From: Chloroflexota bacterium
GTDB taxonomy: Bacteria; Chloroflexota; Dehalococcoidia; Bin125
Direction: 5' to 3'
Length of the DNA stretch: 7,585 nt
Assembly: GCA_026705105.1 (NCBI GenBank)
Contig: JAPPBK010000323.1
Location: 1 to 7,585 of the forward strand
Positions 1-7,433 of this stretch are shown here, in pieces. The notes below the pieces were generated by a model. That model saw nothing but the letters and a program-made list of their open reading frames with translations. It was not told where the DNA came from and searched no databases. The position numbers were made by a program, and so were the translations under genes. Each line of letters opens with the position of its first letter. Within the stretch, counting starts at the first letter, position 1.

Positions 1-16
1 GTCCCATGTTCTTTGC

Positions 17-21
17 GGAGG
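17..21 (+). promoter_or_regulatory. Ribosome binding site of the FmdB-like gene
   Basis: GGAGG at 17-21, six bases before the GTG at 28. It decides the start codon in favour of 28 over the upstream in-frame TTG at 13. Confidence 0.7.
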
Positions 22-27
22 AAGTTC

Positions 28-345
28 GTGCCCCGCTACGTGTACGAGTGTTTCGAGTGCGGTCACACGGTCGAGAAGCTTGAGGGCTGGAGCGCCCCGG
101 CGCAGCAGCCGTGCAGCGAGTGTGATCAGACGCTGCAGCGCATCCCCAGCGCCCCGGCGATCGTCTTCAAGGGCTCCGGCTGGTACTCGACGGACAGCAA
201 GAAGAGCAGTTGGAAGTCCCGCCGTGACGAAGACCGCGACGGCAGTCCCGACGGCGGCGACGAGGCAGGCTCTGAGAGTGAGTCGGCGTCAGAGAACGGG
301 ACCGGTCCCTCTGAGCGCGAACCCTCGACCGCGGCGACCGACTGA
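28..345 (+). CDS. FmdB-family zinc-ribbon protein
   Basis: Small 105-residue protein of the FmdB / CxxC_CxxC_SSSS putative regulatory family; the molecular role of this family is not firmly established. Two CxxC knuckles are visible (C8-x2-C11 within YECFECGH, and C29-x2-C32 within CSECD), which would bind one zinc ion. They are followed by the family's conserved FKGSGWYSTDS stretch (residues 48-58). Residues from about 59 to the end are a low-complexity, acidic, Ser/Gly/Glu-rich tail that is probably disordered. I chose the GTG at 28 because GGAGG lies 6 bases upstream (17-21) and the protein then begins MPRYVYEC, the usual family N-terminus; a TTG at 13 would put that ribosome binding site inside the gene. 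dtd follows 34 bases downstream on the same strand, so the two may be co-transcribed. The family call is confident; the function is unknown. Confidence 0.85.
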   Translation: MPRYVYECFECGHTVEKLEGWSAPAQQPCSECDQTLQRIPSAPAIVFKGSGWYSTDSKKSSWKSRRDEDRDGSPDGGDEAGSESESASENGTGPSEREPSTAATD

Positions 346-379
346 GTTCTCTCACGATCGCGTCTCGAGCTGACCCGGC

Positions 380-844
380 ATGAGAGTTGTCCTGCAACGC
401 GTCAGCCGCGCCTCGGTCACGGTTGACGGACGCAAGATTGGCGCAATCGACGCGGGGCTGTTGATTCTCGTCGGCGTCGCCGACGGTGACGGCGAGGCGC
501 AAGCCGAGGCGCTCGCGGCCAAGATCGCCGGGCTGCGCATCTTCGCCGATGCCGAAGGCAGATTCAACCACAGCGTGCGCGATGTCGGCGGGTCCGCGCT
601 GGTCGTCAGCCAGTTCACGCTGCACGCCGAAGTGCGCAAGGGACGCCGACCCAGCTTTACCGCGGCCGCCCGGCCGGAGATCGCCGAGCCCTTGGTTGAC
701 CACTTCGCCGAGTCGCTGCGCTCCCACGCAGTTCCGGTCGAAACGGGAGCGTTCGGGGCGATGATGTCGGTGGACCTCGTCAACGACGGCCCCTTTACCA
801 TCGTGATCGACTCAGCCGACCTGGAGCGTCCGCGCCGCGGGTGA
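380..844 (+). CDS. dtd: D-aminoacyl-tRNA deacylase
   Basis: Cytoplasmic homodimeric editing enzyme that hydrolyses D-aminoacyl-tRNA (and Gly mischarged on tRNA-Ala), recycling tRNA and keeping D-amino acids out of protein. The 154-residue length matches the family (about 145-155). Visible hallmarks are the N-terminal MRVVLQRVSRASV, the active-site SQFTL motif (residues 77-81) continuing into RKGRRPSF (86-93), and the C-terminal NDGPFT (135-140). The Gly-Pro in that last motif (137-138) is the cross-subunit Gly-cisPro element that excludes L-aminoacyl substrates. The ATG start gives the canonical N-terminus, although no strong Shine-Dalgarno sequence precedes it. The gene ends 11 bases from the stop of convergent nadC, leaving no room for a separate terminator hairpin. 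Confidence 0.96.
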   Translation: MRVVLQRVSRASVTVDGRKIGAIDAGLLILVGVADGDGEAQAEALAAKIAGLRIFADAEGRFNHSVRDVGGSALVVSQFTLHAEVRKGRRPSFTAAARPEIAEPLVDHFAESLRSHAVPVETGAFGAMMSVDLVNDGPFTIVIDSADLERPRRG

Positions 845-855
845 GGAGATCGACT

Positions 856-1715
<860 letters not shown>

Positions 1716-1719
<4 letters not shown>

Positions 1720-3212
1720 TCTCGTGCCAGTTGCCAGTGGCTGTGCCGTTGCCAGGCCGGATCCTCCTCCGGAAAGTCCAGCCGCAGGTGCGATCCGCGA
1801 GACTCAGTGCGCTGCAGCGCGGCCTCGGCGATCAGCCGACCGCTCAGCGTGGCCAAGGGAAGCGAGGGCTCATCCGAGCCCATCGGCAACGCTGCCCACG
1901 CGTCGAACCGTTCGAGCGCTTCGCGCAACGTGTTCTCGCGTCGCGAGATCCCGACCAGGTCGTTCATCGTCTCTTGCAGACGCTCCAATGAAGGCGCGCA
2001 GCCTTCGAGCCGCCAGTGAAGCGTCTGTATCTCGCTGCCCGGAGGCGAAGCCGCTGCCTGCTCGTCGCAAATGGCATTAGTCGCCCGCGAAGAGAAGACC
2101 GCAGCCTCAAGCAGCGAATTGGACGCCACGCGGTTCGCGCCGTGCGCACCAGTCGAGGCGCACTCGCCGGCGGCGTAGAGGCCTGGCACTGTTGTCCGGC
2201 CGTCCACGTCCGTGTAGACGCCTCCCATGTGATAGTGCGCCGCCGGAGCAACCGGGATCGGTCCCACTGTGATGTCGTGTCCGCGATCCAGTGCGCCGCG
2301 ATAGACGCCGGGGAACCGGCGGCGCAGGTAGTCGGCGTCGAGGTGCGAGATGTCGATCATCACGTGATCGGCGCCGTCGCGCCGCATGGTTTCGGTGATC
2401 GCACGGGCAACCACAGATCGCGGCGCCAGCTCGGCGTCGGGATGAAGCGTCAACATGAATCGCTCACCAGCGGCATCCAGCAGAACTGCGCCATCGCCGC
2501 GTAACGCTTCGGAGATCAGGAAGGCGCTGTCCGCGCCGACCAGCGCTGTTGGATGGAACTGCACAAACTCGGGATCGCGCACCACTGCCCCGGCGCGGAA
2601 GGCGAGGGACATTCCGTCACCGGTGGCGTTTGCGGGATTCGTCGTCGTCCGATACAGCGCACCCGCTCCGCCCGTGGCCAGCAACACGGCGTCGGCGAGC
2701 AGCGCCTCGCGCCCACTCGTGATCGCGCCGACACAGCGTCCCGCCTCGACAATCAGATCGCTGACCGTCACCTCAGTGCGGACTTCGACGTCGCTCTCGG
2801 CCAGGCGCGCCACCAGCGCCGACTGGATGTGCACGCCGGTTCGGTCGCCGCCTGCGTGCAACACCCGAGGCGCGGAGTGCGCTCCTTCGGTCGCGAGCGC
2901 TATTGTTCCGCTTGCGTCGCGGTCGAATTCGACGCCGAGCCGGCGCAGCCGTTCGATCGCATCGGGGCCATCGGCGGTGAGCGCGTGCACCACATCGGGA
3001 TCGCAGAGACCGGCGCCGGCGCGGATCGTGTCATCGGCGTGCAGGCGGGGATTGTCCAGCGCGGCGACGGCTGCGGCGATCCCGCCCTGCGCCCTCTGGG
3101 TGTTGGTCTGGTCGAGCGGTCCCTTGCTCAGCAGCGTGACATCGGCAAACTCCGACGCCAGCAAGGCGGCGTTGATGCCGGCCAGTCCGCTGCCGATGAC
3201 GAGAATGCGCAT
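1716..3212 (-). CDS. nadB: L-aspartate oxidase
   Basis: FAD-dependent first step of de novo NAD synthesis: L-aspartate is oxidised to iminoaspartate, which NadA uses. The protein has 498 residues, somewhat shorter than the roughly 530-540 of well-studied NadB. The N-terminal Rossmann FAD motif is GSGLAG (7-12), followed by RAQGGIA (40-46), TEGAHS (108-113), LATGGAGALY (179-188), FVQFHPTAL (217-225), SEALRGDGA (234-242), the active-site AHYHMGG (325-331) and GANRVASNSLLEA (358-370). The C-terminus has the family's SRGSHLRLDFP (471-481). I chose the internal ATG at 3212 because it directly precedes the FAD fold. Extending the frame to 3323 adds 37 residues without family character that overlap nadA. 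The start lies 19 bases after the nadA stop with no clear Shine-Dalgarno. Succinate dehydrogenase or fumarate reductase flavoproteins are related, but the nadA/nadC context settles the call. Confidence 0.96.
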
Positions 3213-3231
3213 CTGGTTCGACCGCGCGCGA

Positions 3232-4449
3232 CTACGTGATTGCCAGCATGCGGTCGAGCGCGACGCGGGCCCACGTGCGCGTGTCGTCGTCGACCGTGAT
3301 TGGGTTGACCACACGTCCTGCAACCAACGACTCGGTCACCCAGGCCAGGTAGGCCGGGTGAATTCGGTACATGGTCGCGCAGGGGCAGACGACCGGATCG
3401 AGGCAGAAGGCGGTCTTGCCCTCCGACGCGACCTCTTCATTTAGACGGTGGACCAGGTTGATCTCCGTACCGACCGCATACACGCCGGGCGGACCGTTGC
3501 GGACGTAGTTGATGATGAACTCGGTCGAGCCGTCGGCGTCGGCGGCGTCCACGACCTGCTGCGTGCACTCCGGGTGGACCACGACCCGCACGCCGGGATG
3601 CTCCTCGCGCGCGCGCTCGATCTGATCGACGCGGAAGCGGATGTGGACCGAGCAGTGTCCCTGCCAGAGCAGAATCTTGCTGTCTCGGATGCGATCCTCG
3701 CTCAGTCCGCCGTTGACCTTGCGCGGACTCCAGACAGCGGTCTGTGCCTGAGGATCGATACCCAGCCGCTTGCCCGTGTTGCGTCCCAGGTGCTGGTCGG
3801 GGAAGAACAGGACCTGGTCGCCCTGCTCAAAGGCCCACTCCAGCACCGCCGTCGCGTTCGACGAGGTGCATACGGCGCCGCCGTTCTTGCCGACAAACGC
3901 CTTCAACGAGGCCGCCGAGTTCATGTAAGTGATCGGAATGACGCGGTCCGTGTCGACGACCTCGCCCAGGTCGTCCCAGGCGTCATAGACATCGTCCGGC
4001 TGAGCCATGTCGGCCATCGAGCATCCGGCCGCGAGGTTGGGCAGGATCACGGTCTGTTCCGGCGTCGTCAGGATGTCGGCGCTCTCGGCCATGAAGTGCA
4101 CGCCGCAGAAGATGATGTAGTCGGCCTCGGAGTTGTCCGCCGCCTGCTGGGCCAGCTTGAACGAGTCGCCGCGGAAGTCGGCGAACTCGATGATGTCGTC
4201 GCGCTGGTAGTGATGCCCAAGAATCAGCAGACGCTCGCCGAGCTCGGCCCGCGCGGTGCGGATGCGTTCGCGCAGCTCGTCGCCGGAAAGCCGCAGGTAA
4301 GGATCGGGGATCTCGGGCTGCCAGTTCGACAGGTGCGGTTCCGAGGCCAGCGGCACTGTCGCGATATCGGTCTCGCAGGCCTCGTCGGGCAGATTCGGCG
4401 GCAGGGTGTCGGGAACGTACGTGGTCTCAACGACGACAGCTTCGGACAT
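3232..4449 (-). CDS. nadA: Quinolinate synthase (4Fe-4S)
   Basis: Second step of de novo NAD synthesis: condenses iminoaspartate with dihydroxyacetone phosphate to quinolinate. It carries an oxygen-sensitive 4Fe-4S cluster. Using the ATG at 4449 the protein has 405 residues, with GHHYQRDD (78-85), FCGVHFMAESA (114-124, C115), LAAGCSMADM (139-148), TYMNSAA (174-180), HLGRNTG (220-226), HPEC (292-295) and the C-terminal CLDPVVCPCATM (349-360). C115, C295 and one cysteine of the last motif (C355 or C357) are the likely cluster ligands. About 50 unassigned residues precede the catalytic part. An in-frame ATG at 4491 would add 14 residues, but the palindrome at 4468-4486 would then be coding; I prefer 4449, though a leaderless start at 4491 is not excluded because the predicted transcription start falls there. 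First gene of nadABC, probably repressed by NrtR. Confidence 0.95.
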   Translation of the reverse strand: MSEAVVVETTYVPDTLPPNLPDEACETDIATVPLASEPHLSNWQPEIPDPYLRLSGDELRERIRTARAELGERLLILGHHYQRDDIIEFADFRGDSFKLAQQAADNSEADYIIFCGVHFMAESADILTTPEQTVILPNLAAGCSMADMAQPDDVYDAWDDLGEVVDTDRVIPITYMNSAASLKAFVGKNGGAVCTSSNATAVLEWAFEQGDQVLFFPDQHLGRNTGKRLGIDPQAQTAVWSPRKVNGGLSEDRIRDSKILLWQGHCSVHIRFRVDQIERAREEHPGVRVVVHPECTQQVVDAADADGSTEFIINYVRNGPPGVYAVGTEINLVHRLNEEVASEGKTAFCLDPVVCPCATMYRIHPAYLAWVTESLVAGRVVNPITVDDDTRTWARVALDRMLAIT

Positions 4450-4467
4450 GTCAATCAACCCATCACT

Positions 4468-4486
4468 TAGTGTCAGCTTGACACTA
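4468..4486. promoter_or_regulatory. Candidate NrtR operator (perfect 19-bp palindrome)
   Basis: TAGTGTCA-GCT-TGACACTA is a perfect 8-bp inverted repeat with a 3-base spacer. It lies just downstream of the predicted nadA transcription start and 19 bases before the preferred nadA ATG, where a bound dimer would block initiation or early elongation. Size and symmetry fit a winged-helix dimer, and nrtR is about 0.9 kb away. From memory it resembles NrtR boxes of other bacteria (TGTCA/TGACA half-sites), but I could not compare it with a published matrix. Assignment to NrtR is inference; the palindrome is seen directly. Confidence 0.75.
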
Positions 4487-4498
4487 TCCATCGCCGAT

Positions 4499-4527
4499 AT
4501 TCTTGCAAATCAGGTAGGTCTTGTCAA
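4499..4527 (-). promoter_or_regulatory. Predicted nadABC promoter
   Basis: On the minus strand a perfect -35 TTGACA (4527-4522) is followed after 17 bases by AAGAAT (4504-4499), a 4/6 match to TATAAT that is preceded by TGC, forming an extended -10. Transcription would start near 4491-4493, immediately upstream of the palindrome at 4468-4486. Confidence 0.6.
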
Positions 4528-4562
4528 GGGTTGGGCGACCGACCCTCGTCCTTCAACCTCGC

Positions 4563-4568
4563 TACGAT
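4563..4568 (+). promoter_or_regulatory. Predicted -10 box of the MNT-HEPN gene (leaderless)
   Basis: TACGAT (TANNNT class) ends exactly six bases before the ATG at 4575, so transcription would begin at or next to the start codon. There is no Shine-Dalgarno sequence between. The possible -35 (CCGACC, 4539-4544, spacer 18) is weak. This arrangement is typical of leaderless genes in several GC-rich phyla. Confidence 0.5.
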
Positions 4569-4574
4569 CAACTT

Positions 4575-5324
4575 ATGGTTCAGCAGTTCCGATCGCTCAG
4601 CGAGACAGATGCCGCCATCAGGCAGATGGTGGAGATCATCGTGGACGGCTGGGATCCGGTGCAGGTCGTGCTGTTCGGCTCGCGCGCCCGCGGCGACTTC
4701 CACGACGACAGCGATGTTGACCTGTTGGTCGTGTTGGATGAGATTGAGAACTACTCGGAACAGCAGCTTGCCATGCACAGAGCGCTGGCATGCACGAACA
4801 CGCCGCGCGACATCAAGCTCGCAACGCCGTTGGACGTGGTGCGCAAGGCGACCGTTGCGGGTACCATCGAGCGCGCCGCGATGATCGATGGCAAGACCCT
4901 CCATGTCCGAGGCAGAGGAGATCCGGTGGCTGAATCCGTGCTGCAATGGCTCGAGCTGTCGCGGATGGACTTGCGCGGCGGACGGCTCATGTTGGCGGCC
5001 AACCCGACTGAGCCGGCATTGGCTTGTTTTCACGTGCAGCAGTCGGTCGAGAAATCGCTCAAGGCAGCGTTGGTGGCGGAGAGGATCGATCCGCCGAGAA
5101 TCCATCACCTGCTCGAGCTGCGTGCGCTGCTCCACCAGGATTGGAACATACCTGGCTCCGACGCCGAGCTGGAGCAGATCGGGAAGTGGGCAGAGAAATC
5201 ACGCTATTCCTTCGGGTACGAAGAATTCACCGACTCGACGGCGGCCTGGGGCATCGAGACGGCGCAGGCGATCTACGACGCCGTGGTCGCCGGCTTGGCC
5301 GAACGCGGGGTGGTGGTCGAGTAG
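4575..5324 (+). CDS. Single-chain MNT nucleotidyltransferase-HEPN domain fusion protein
   Basis: 249-residue protein with two recognisable domains. Residues about 12-112 form a minimal (MNT/KNTase-like) nucleotidyltransferase: GSRARG (35-40) followed by DSDVDLLV (45-52), giving the metal-binding D47 and D49; D79 in RDIKLATP is the candidate third acidic residue. Residues about 118-245 form a HEPN domain: FHVQQSVEKSLKAAL (152-166), an R-x6-H stretch (R170 to H177), HHLLELRALL (177-186) and SRYSFGYEEFTD (209-220). MNT and HEPN proteins usually occur as separate adjacent genes; in HepT/MntA-type systems the MNT antitoxin modifies the HEPN RNase toxin. The fusion may be self-controlled or may act as another nucleotidyl-transferring enzyme; its substrate is unknown. 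The ATG at 4575 gives a full MNT domain; the frame stays open back to 4521 but adds 18 residues with no family character. It is divergent from nadABC and convergent with nrtR (23-base gap). Domains confident, function not. Confidence 0.88.
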   Translation: MVQQFRSLSETDAAIRQMVEIIVDGWDPVQVVLFGSRARGDFHDDSDVDLLVVLDEIENYSEQQLAMHRALACTNTPRDIKLATPLDVVRKATVAGTIERAAMIDGKTLHVRGRGDPVAESVLQWLELSRMDLRGGRLMLAANPTEPALACFHVQQSVEKSLKAALVAERIDPPRIHHLLELRALLHQDWNIPGSDAELEQIGKWAEKSRYSFGYEEFTDSTAAWGIETAQAIYDAVVAGLAERGVVVE

Positions 5325-5347
5325 CTGCGCGCTCAGCGCCCGCTTTG

Positions 5348-6022
5348 CTAAGAACGGCCGACGAATTGGTACAACCGCGCCGGACGGTGCCGGCCCTCGC
5401 TACGCATTTCCGCAGTCGCGGCGATGAAGTCGGTGGCCAGTAGACGGCGGCGGAAGTTGCGCTTGTCCAGCGGCCGGCCCAGGATCGCTTCGTAGACTTG
5501 CTGCAACTCGCGCATCGTGAACGTCGGCGGCAGCAGGGAGTAGGCCGCGTCGGTGTATTGGAGCTTGTTGATCAGACGCTCTCGGGCGACTTCGAGCACG
5601 CGCTCGTTGTCGAACGCGAGCTGAGGGACGGAGTCGAGGCTCCACCAGCCCGGACGCCAGGCCGTGCGCTGCGCCAGTCTCACGCGGGCCGGATCGACGA
5701 GCGCGAACCAGGCGACACCGACGCTGCCGTCCGACGGCGAGGCATCGAGATCACCGAAGGTGTAGAGCTGCTCCAGGAACACATCGGTGACCCCGGTCTC
5801 CTCGGCCAGCTTGCGCACCGCGGCTTGCTCCAGCGATTCCCCATGCAGCAACGCGCCGCCCGGTATCGCCCACTCACCCTCGGCCGGCGGCGCCGAGCGT
5901 TCGATCAGCAACACCTGTAGCGCGCCGTCGACGACGGTGAAGATCACCACCAGCACGGCGACATCGGGGCGGCGCGCCGCTTCCTGCGCGGCTTCGGCGG
6001 ATTCCACGCTCGATGTCGTCAC
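5348..6022 (-). CDS. nrtR: Nudix-related transcriptional regulator of NAD metabolism (NrtR)
   Basis: 224-residue protein with the NrtR architecture: an N-terminal Nudix domain (about 20-135) and a C-terminal winged-helix DNA-binding domain (about 160-222, from LPPTFTMRELQQVYEAILG to PARLYQF). NrtR repressors sense ADP-ribose, a product of NAD turnover, and release DNA when it binds. The Nudix box reads G56-x5-E62-x7-R70-K71-L72-x-E74-E75-x-G77-V78. The Glu expected after the Arg is Lys71, so hydrolysis is probably lost, as in other sensor-type members. The GTG start at 6022 lies 16 bases after the miaB stop, suggesting a miaB-nrtR transcript; there is no strong Shine-Dalgarno, and GTG at 6007 is an alternative start. 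Likely targets are nadABC, through the palindrome at 4468-4486, and possibly the divergent MNT-HEPN gene. A plain ADP-ribose hydrolase is less likely given the C-terminal domain. Confidence 0.9.
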   Translation of the reverse strand: MTTSSVESAEAAQEAARRPDVAVLVVIFTVVDGALQVLLIERSAPPAEGEWAIPGGALLHGESLEQAAVRKLAEETGVTDVFLEQLYTFGDLDASPSDGSVGVAWFALVDPARVRLAQRTAWRPGWWSLDSVPQLAFDNERVLEVARERLINKLQYTDAAYSLLPPTFTMRELQQVYEAILGRPLDKRNFRRRLLATDFIAATAEMRSEGRHRPARLYQFVGRS

Positions 6023-6038
6023 GACTTCGACCGATCCA

Positions 6039-7433
6039 TCAAGCCGGCTGTCCCTGCAAGCTCCCCAGGGGCGGCTGTCCCTGCAAGCTCCCCAGGGACG
6101 GCTGTCCCTGCAGGCTCCATGCTCCGACGCGGGTCACCGTGACCGTGAGCAGTTCGCCCGGGGCATAGGCGTCGGCGGGAGCGTCGAAGTGGACCAACTT
6201 CATCGTCCTCGTGCGACCGGTCAGCCGCGCCATTCCGTCCTCATCCGACGGCTTGGACGACTCCAGCAGCACCTCGACATCGCTAAGCAGATAGCGATTG
6301 TTGATCTGGAACGAGATCTCCCGCTGCAACTCCTCGACCCGGTGCAGCCGCTCCATCTTCAGCTCGTGCGGCACGTCGTCGGGTTGGTTGCGCTGCGCAT
6401 ACGTGCCGGTTCGCGGGCTGTAGGCGGCGACGTGGACCTTGTCGAAGCGCATCTCCTCGAGCAGGTCGTAAGTCTCCTGGAAATCGGAGTCCGACTCTCC
6501 CGGAAAGCCTACGATCACATCGGTTGAGATGCTGACGTCCGGCCAGAGCGAGCGAACCTTCTCCACCCGGTCGCGGAACTGCGCCACGCTGTAGCCGCGA
6601 CGCATGTTGGTGAGCACATCGTCCGAGCCTGCCTGCACGGGCAGCGAGAACGCCTCGCAGACCTTGGGCAGCTCCGCCATGCCTTCCAGGATGCGGTCGG
6701 TCATGTCGGGCGGATAGCTGGTCAACTGCCTGATCCTGCGCAGATTCGGCAGGTCGTGGATCGTGCGCATCAGGTCCGAGAGGTCTGCGTGCGCTGTCTC
6801 GGGATCGACCGGCGGCTGGTCCTTGCCGTAGGCCTCGACCGTCTGACCCAGCAGCGTGACCTCCCGCACCCCGCGCTGGGTGTGCGCCTCGATTTCGCGG
6901 GCAATCTCGTCGATCGGTCGAGAGCGTTCCCGGCCGCGGCGCAGCGGCACGATGCAATAGGTGCAGAACTTGTCGCAACCCTCGATCACGGGCACATAGG
7001 CCGTGGGACTGGTCTCGTCGGGAAAGATTTCGGGCCAGAACTCGCCGCCGTCGTCCTCCGGTTCGGGTAGCTCGGGCAGATTGAGCAGGCCGACGACCTG
7101 GTCGAATCGCTGTGGTTGCGCCCAGGTATCGACGAAGTCGAATCGGCGCGTGATCGGATCGTCGCCGCGCGCCGTGTGCGGACCGACCATGCAGCCCATC
7201 ACGGCGATCTTCAGGTCGGGATTGCTGCGTTTCAGATGCTTGAGCGACCCGAGCTTGGCCTGTGCCTTGTCCTCGGCGTGCTGACGCACCGCGCACGTGT
7301 TGAGCACGATCAGATCGGCGTCTCGCGCCTGGTCGGTCGGTTCCATGCCCAGGCGCCGCAGTCCGGCCGCCAGCTTGGCCGAGTCGGCCGTGTTGACCTG
7401 GCAACCGACGGTCCAGATGTGGTACTGGGACAT
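6039..7433 (-). CDS. miaB: tRNA-2-methylthio-N6-dimethylallyladenosine synthase
   Basis: Radical-SAM methylthiotransferase that converts i6A37 to ms2i6A37 in tRNAs reading U-starting codons. With the ATG at 7433 it has 464 residues. The N-terminal MTTase domain has C11 (TVGCQVN), C47 (NTCAVR) and C81 (MGCM), ligands of the auxiliary 4Fe-4S cluster. The radical-SAM triad is C153-x3-C157-x2-C160 (GCDKFCTYC), followed by RRGRERSRP, LLGQTVEAYG, SLPVQAGSD and STDVIVGFPGE. The C-terminal TRAM domain covers about 373-437. The start is supported by GGAG 8 bases upstream (7445-7442); a GTG at 7442 would have no spaced ribosome binding site. Oddity: after the normal TRAM end (WSLQGQP) the protein continues with two more SLQGQP copies at a 9-residue period. 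nrtR follows 16 bases downstream. RimO and MtaB are relatives, but the GCQVN and NTCAVR motifs favour MiaB. Confidence 0.95.
   Translation of the reverse strand: MSQYHIWTVGCQVNTADSAKLAAGLRRLGMEPTDQARDADLIVLNTCAVRQHAEDKAQAKLGSLKHLKRSNPDLKIAVMGCMVGPHTARGDDPITRRFDFVDTWAQPQRFDQVVGLLNLPELPEPEDDGGEFWPEIFPDETSPTAYVPVIEGCDKFCTYCIVPLRRGRERSRPIDEIAREIEAHTQRGVREVTLLGQTVEAYGKDQPPVDPETAHADLSDLMRTIHDLPNLRRIRQLTSYPPDMTDRILEGMAELPKVCEAFSLPVQAGSDDVLTNMRRGYSVAQFRDRVEKVRSLWPDVSISTDVIVGFPGESDSDFQETYDLLEEMRFDKVHVAAYSPRTGTYAQRNQPDDVPHELKMERLHRVEELQREISFQINNRYLLSDVEVLLESSKPSDEDGMARLTGRTRTMKLVHFDAPADAYAPGELLTVTVTRVGAWSLQGQPSLGSLQGQPPLGSLQGQPA
6045..6118. repeat. 27-bp tandem repeat, about 2.7 copies, at the 3' end of miaB
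   Basis: Units start at 6045, 6072 and 6099. The first two are identical except for their last base (g6071 versus a6098). The third matches for about 20 bases with one change, then diverges into unique miaB sequence. The period is a multiple of three and codes for SLQGQP(S/P)LG at the MiaB C-terminus. Each unit junction is also self-complementary: CAGGGAC-GGCT-GTCCCTG (6093-6110) is a perfect 7-bp hairpin, and 6066-6083 is the same with one imperfect pair. No other copy is visible in the window. Confidence 0.9.

Noticed and set aside
845..855. Terminator between convergent dtd and nadC
   Set aside because: The gap is 11 bases with no hairpin; termination must use coding sequence or Rho.
3213..3323. 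Upstream extension of nadB adding 37 residues
   Set aside because: The extra residues show no family character, overlap the nadA 3' end, and precede the FAD-binding start MRILVIGSGLAG; ATG at 3212 is the natural start.
2455..3444. Long open frame (329 codons) on the plus strand opposite nadB
   Set aside because: Ser/Ala/Arg-rich shadow of nadB with no domain; the antisense frame carries all L-aspartate oxidase motifs.
3448..4470. Long open frame (340 codons) on the plus strand opposite nadA
   Set aside because: Shadow of nadA in GC-rich DNA; composition is compositional filler without a recognisable motif, while the minus frame is clearly quinolinate synthase.
4575..5324. Classic two-gene type VII (HepT/MntA) toxin-antitoxin pair
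   Set aside because: There is one continuous frame with both domains and no internal stop or restart; it is a fusion, so a two-gene system cannot be called.
5325..5347. Bidirectional terminator between MNT-HEPN and nrtR
   Set aside because: Only a very short GCGC-TCA-GCGC self-complementarity is present, too weak and without T-tracts.
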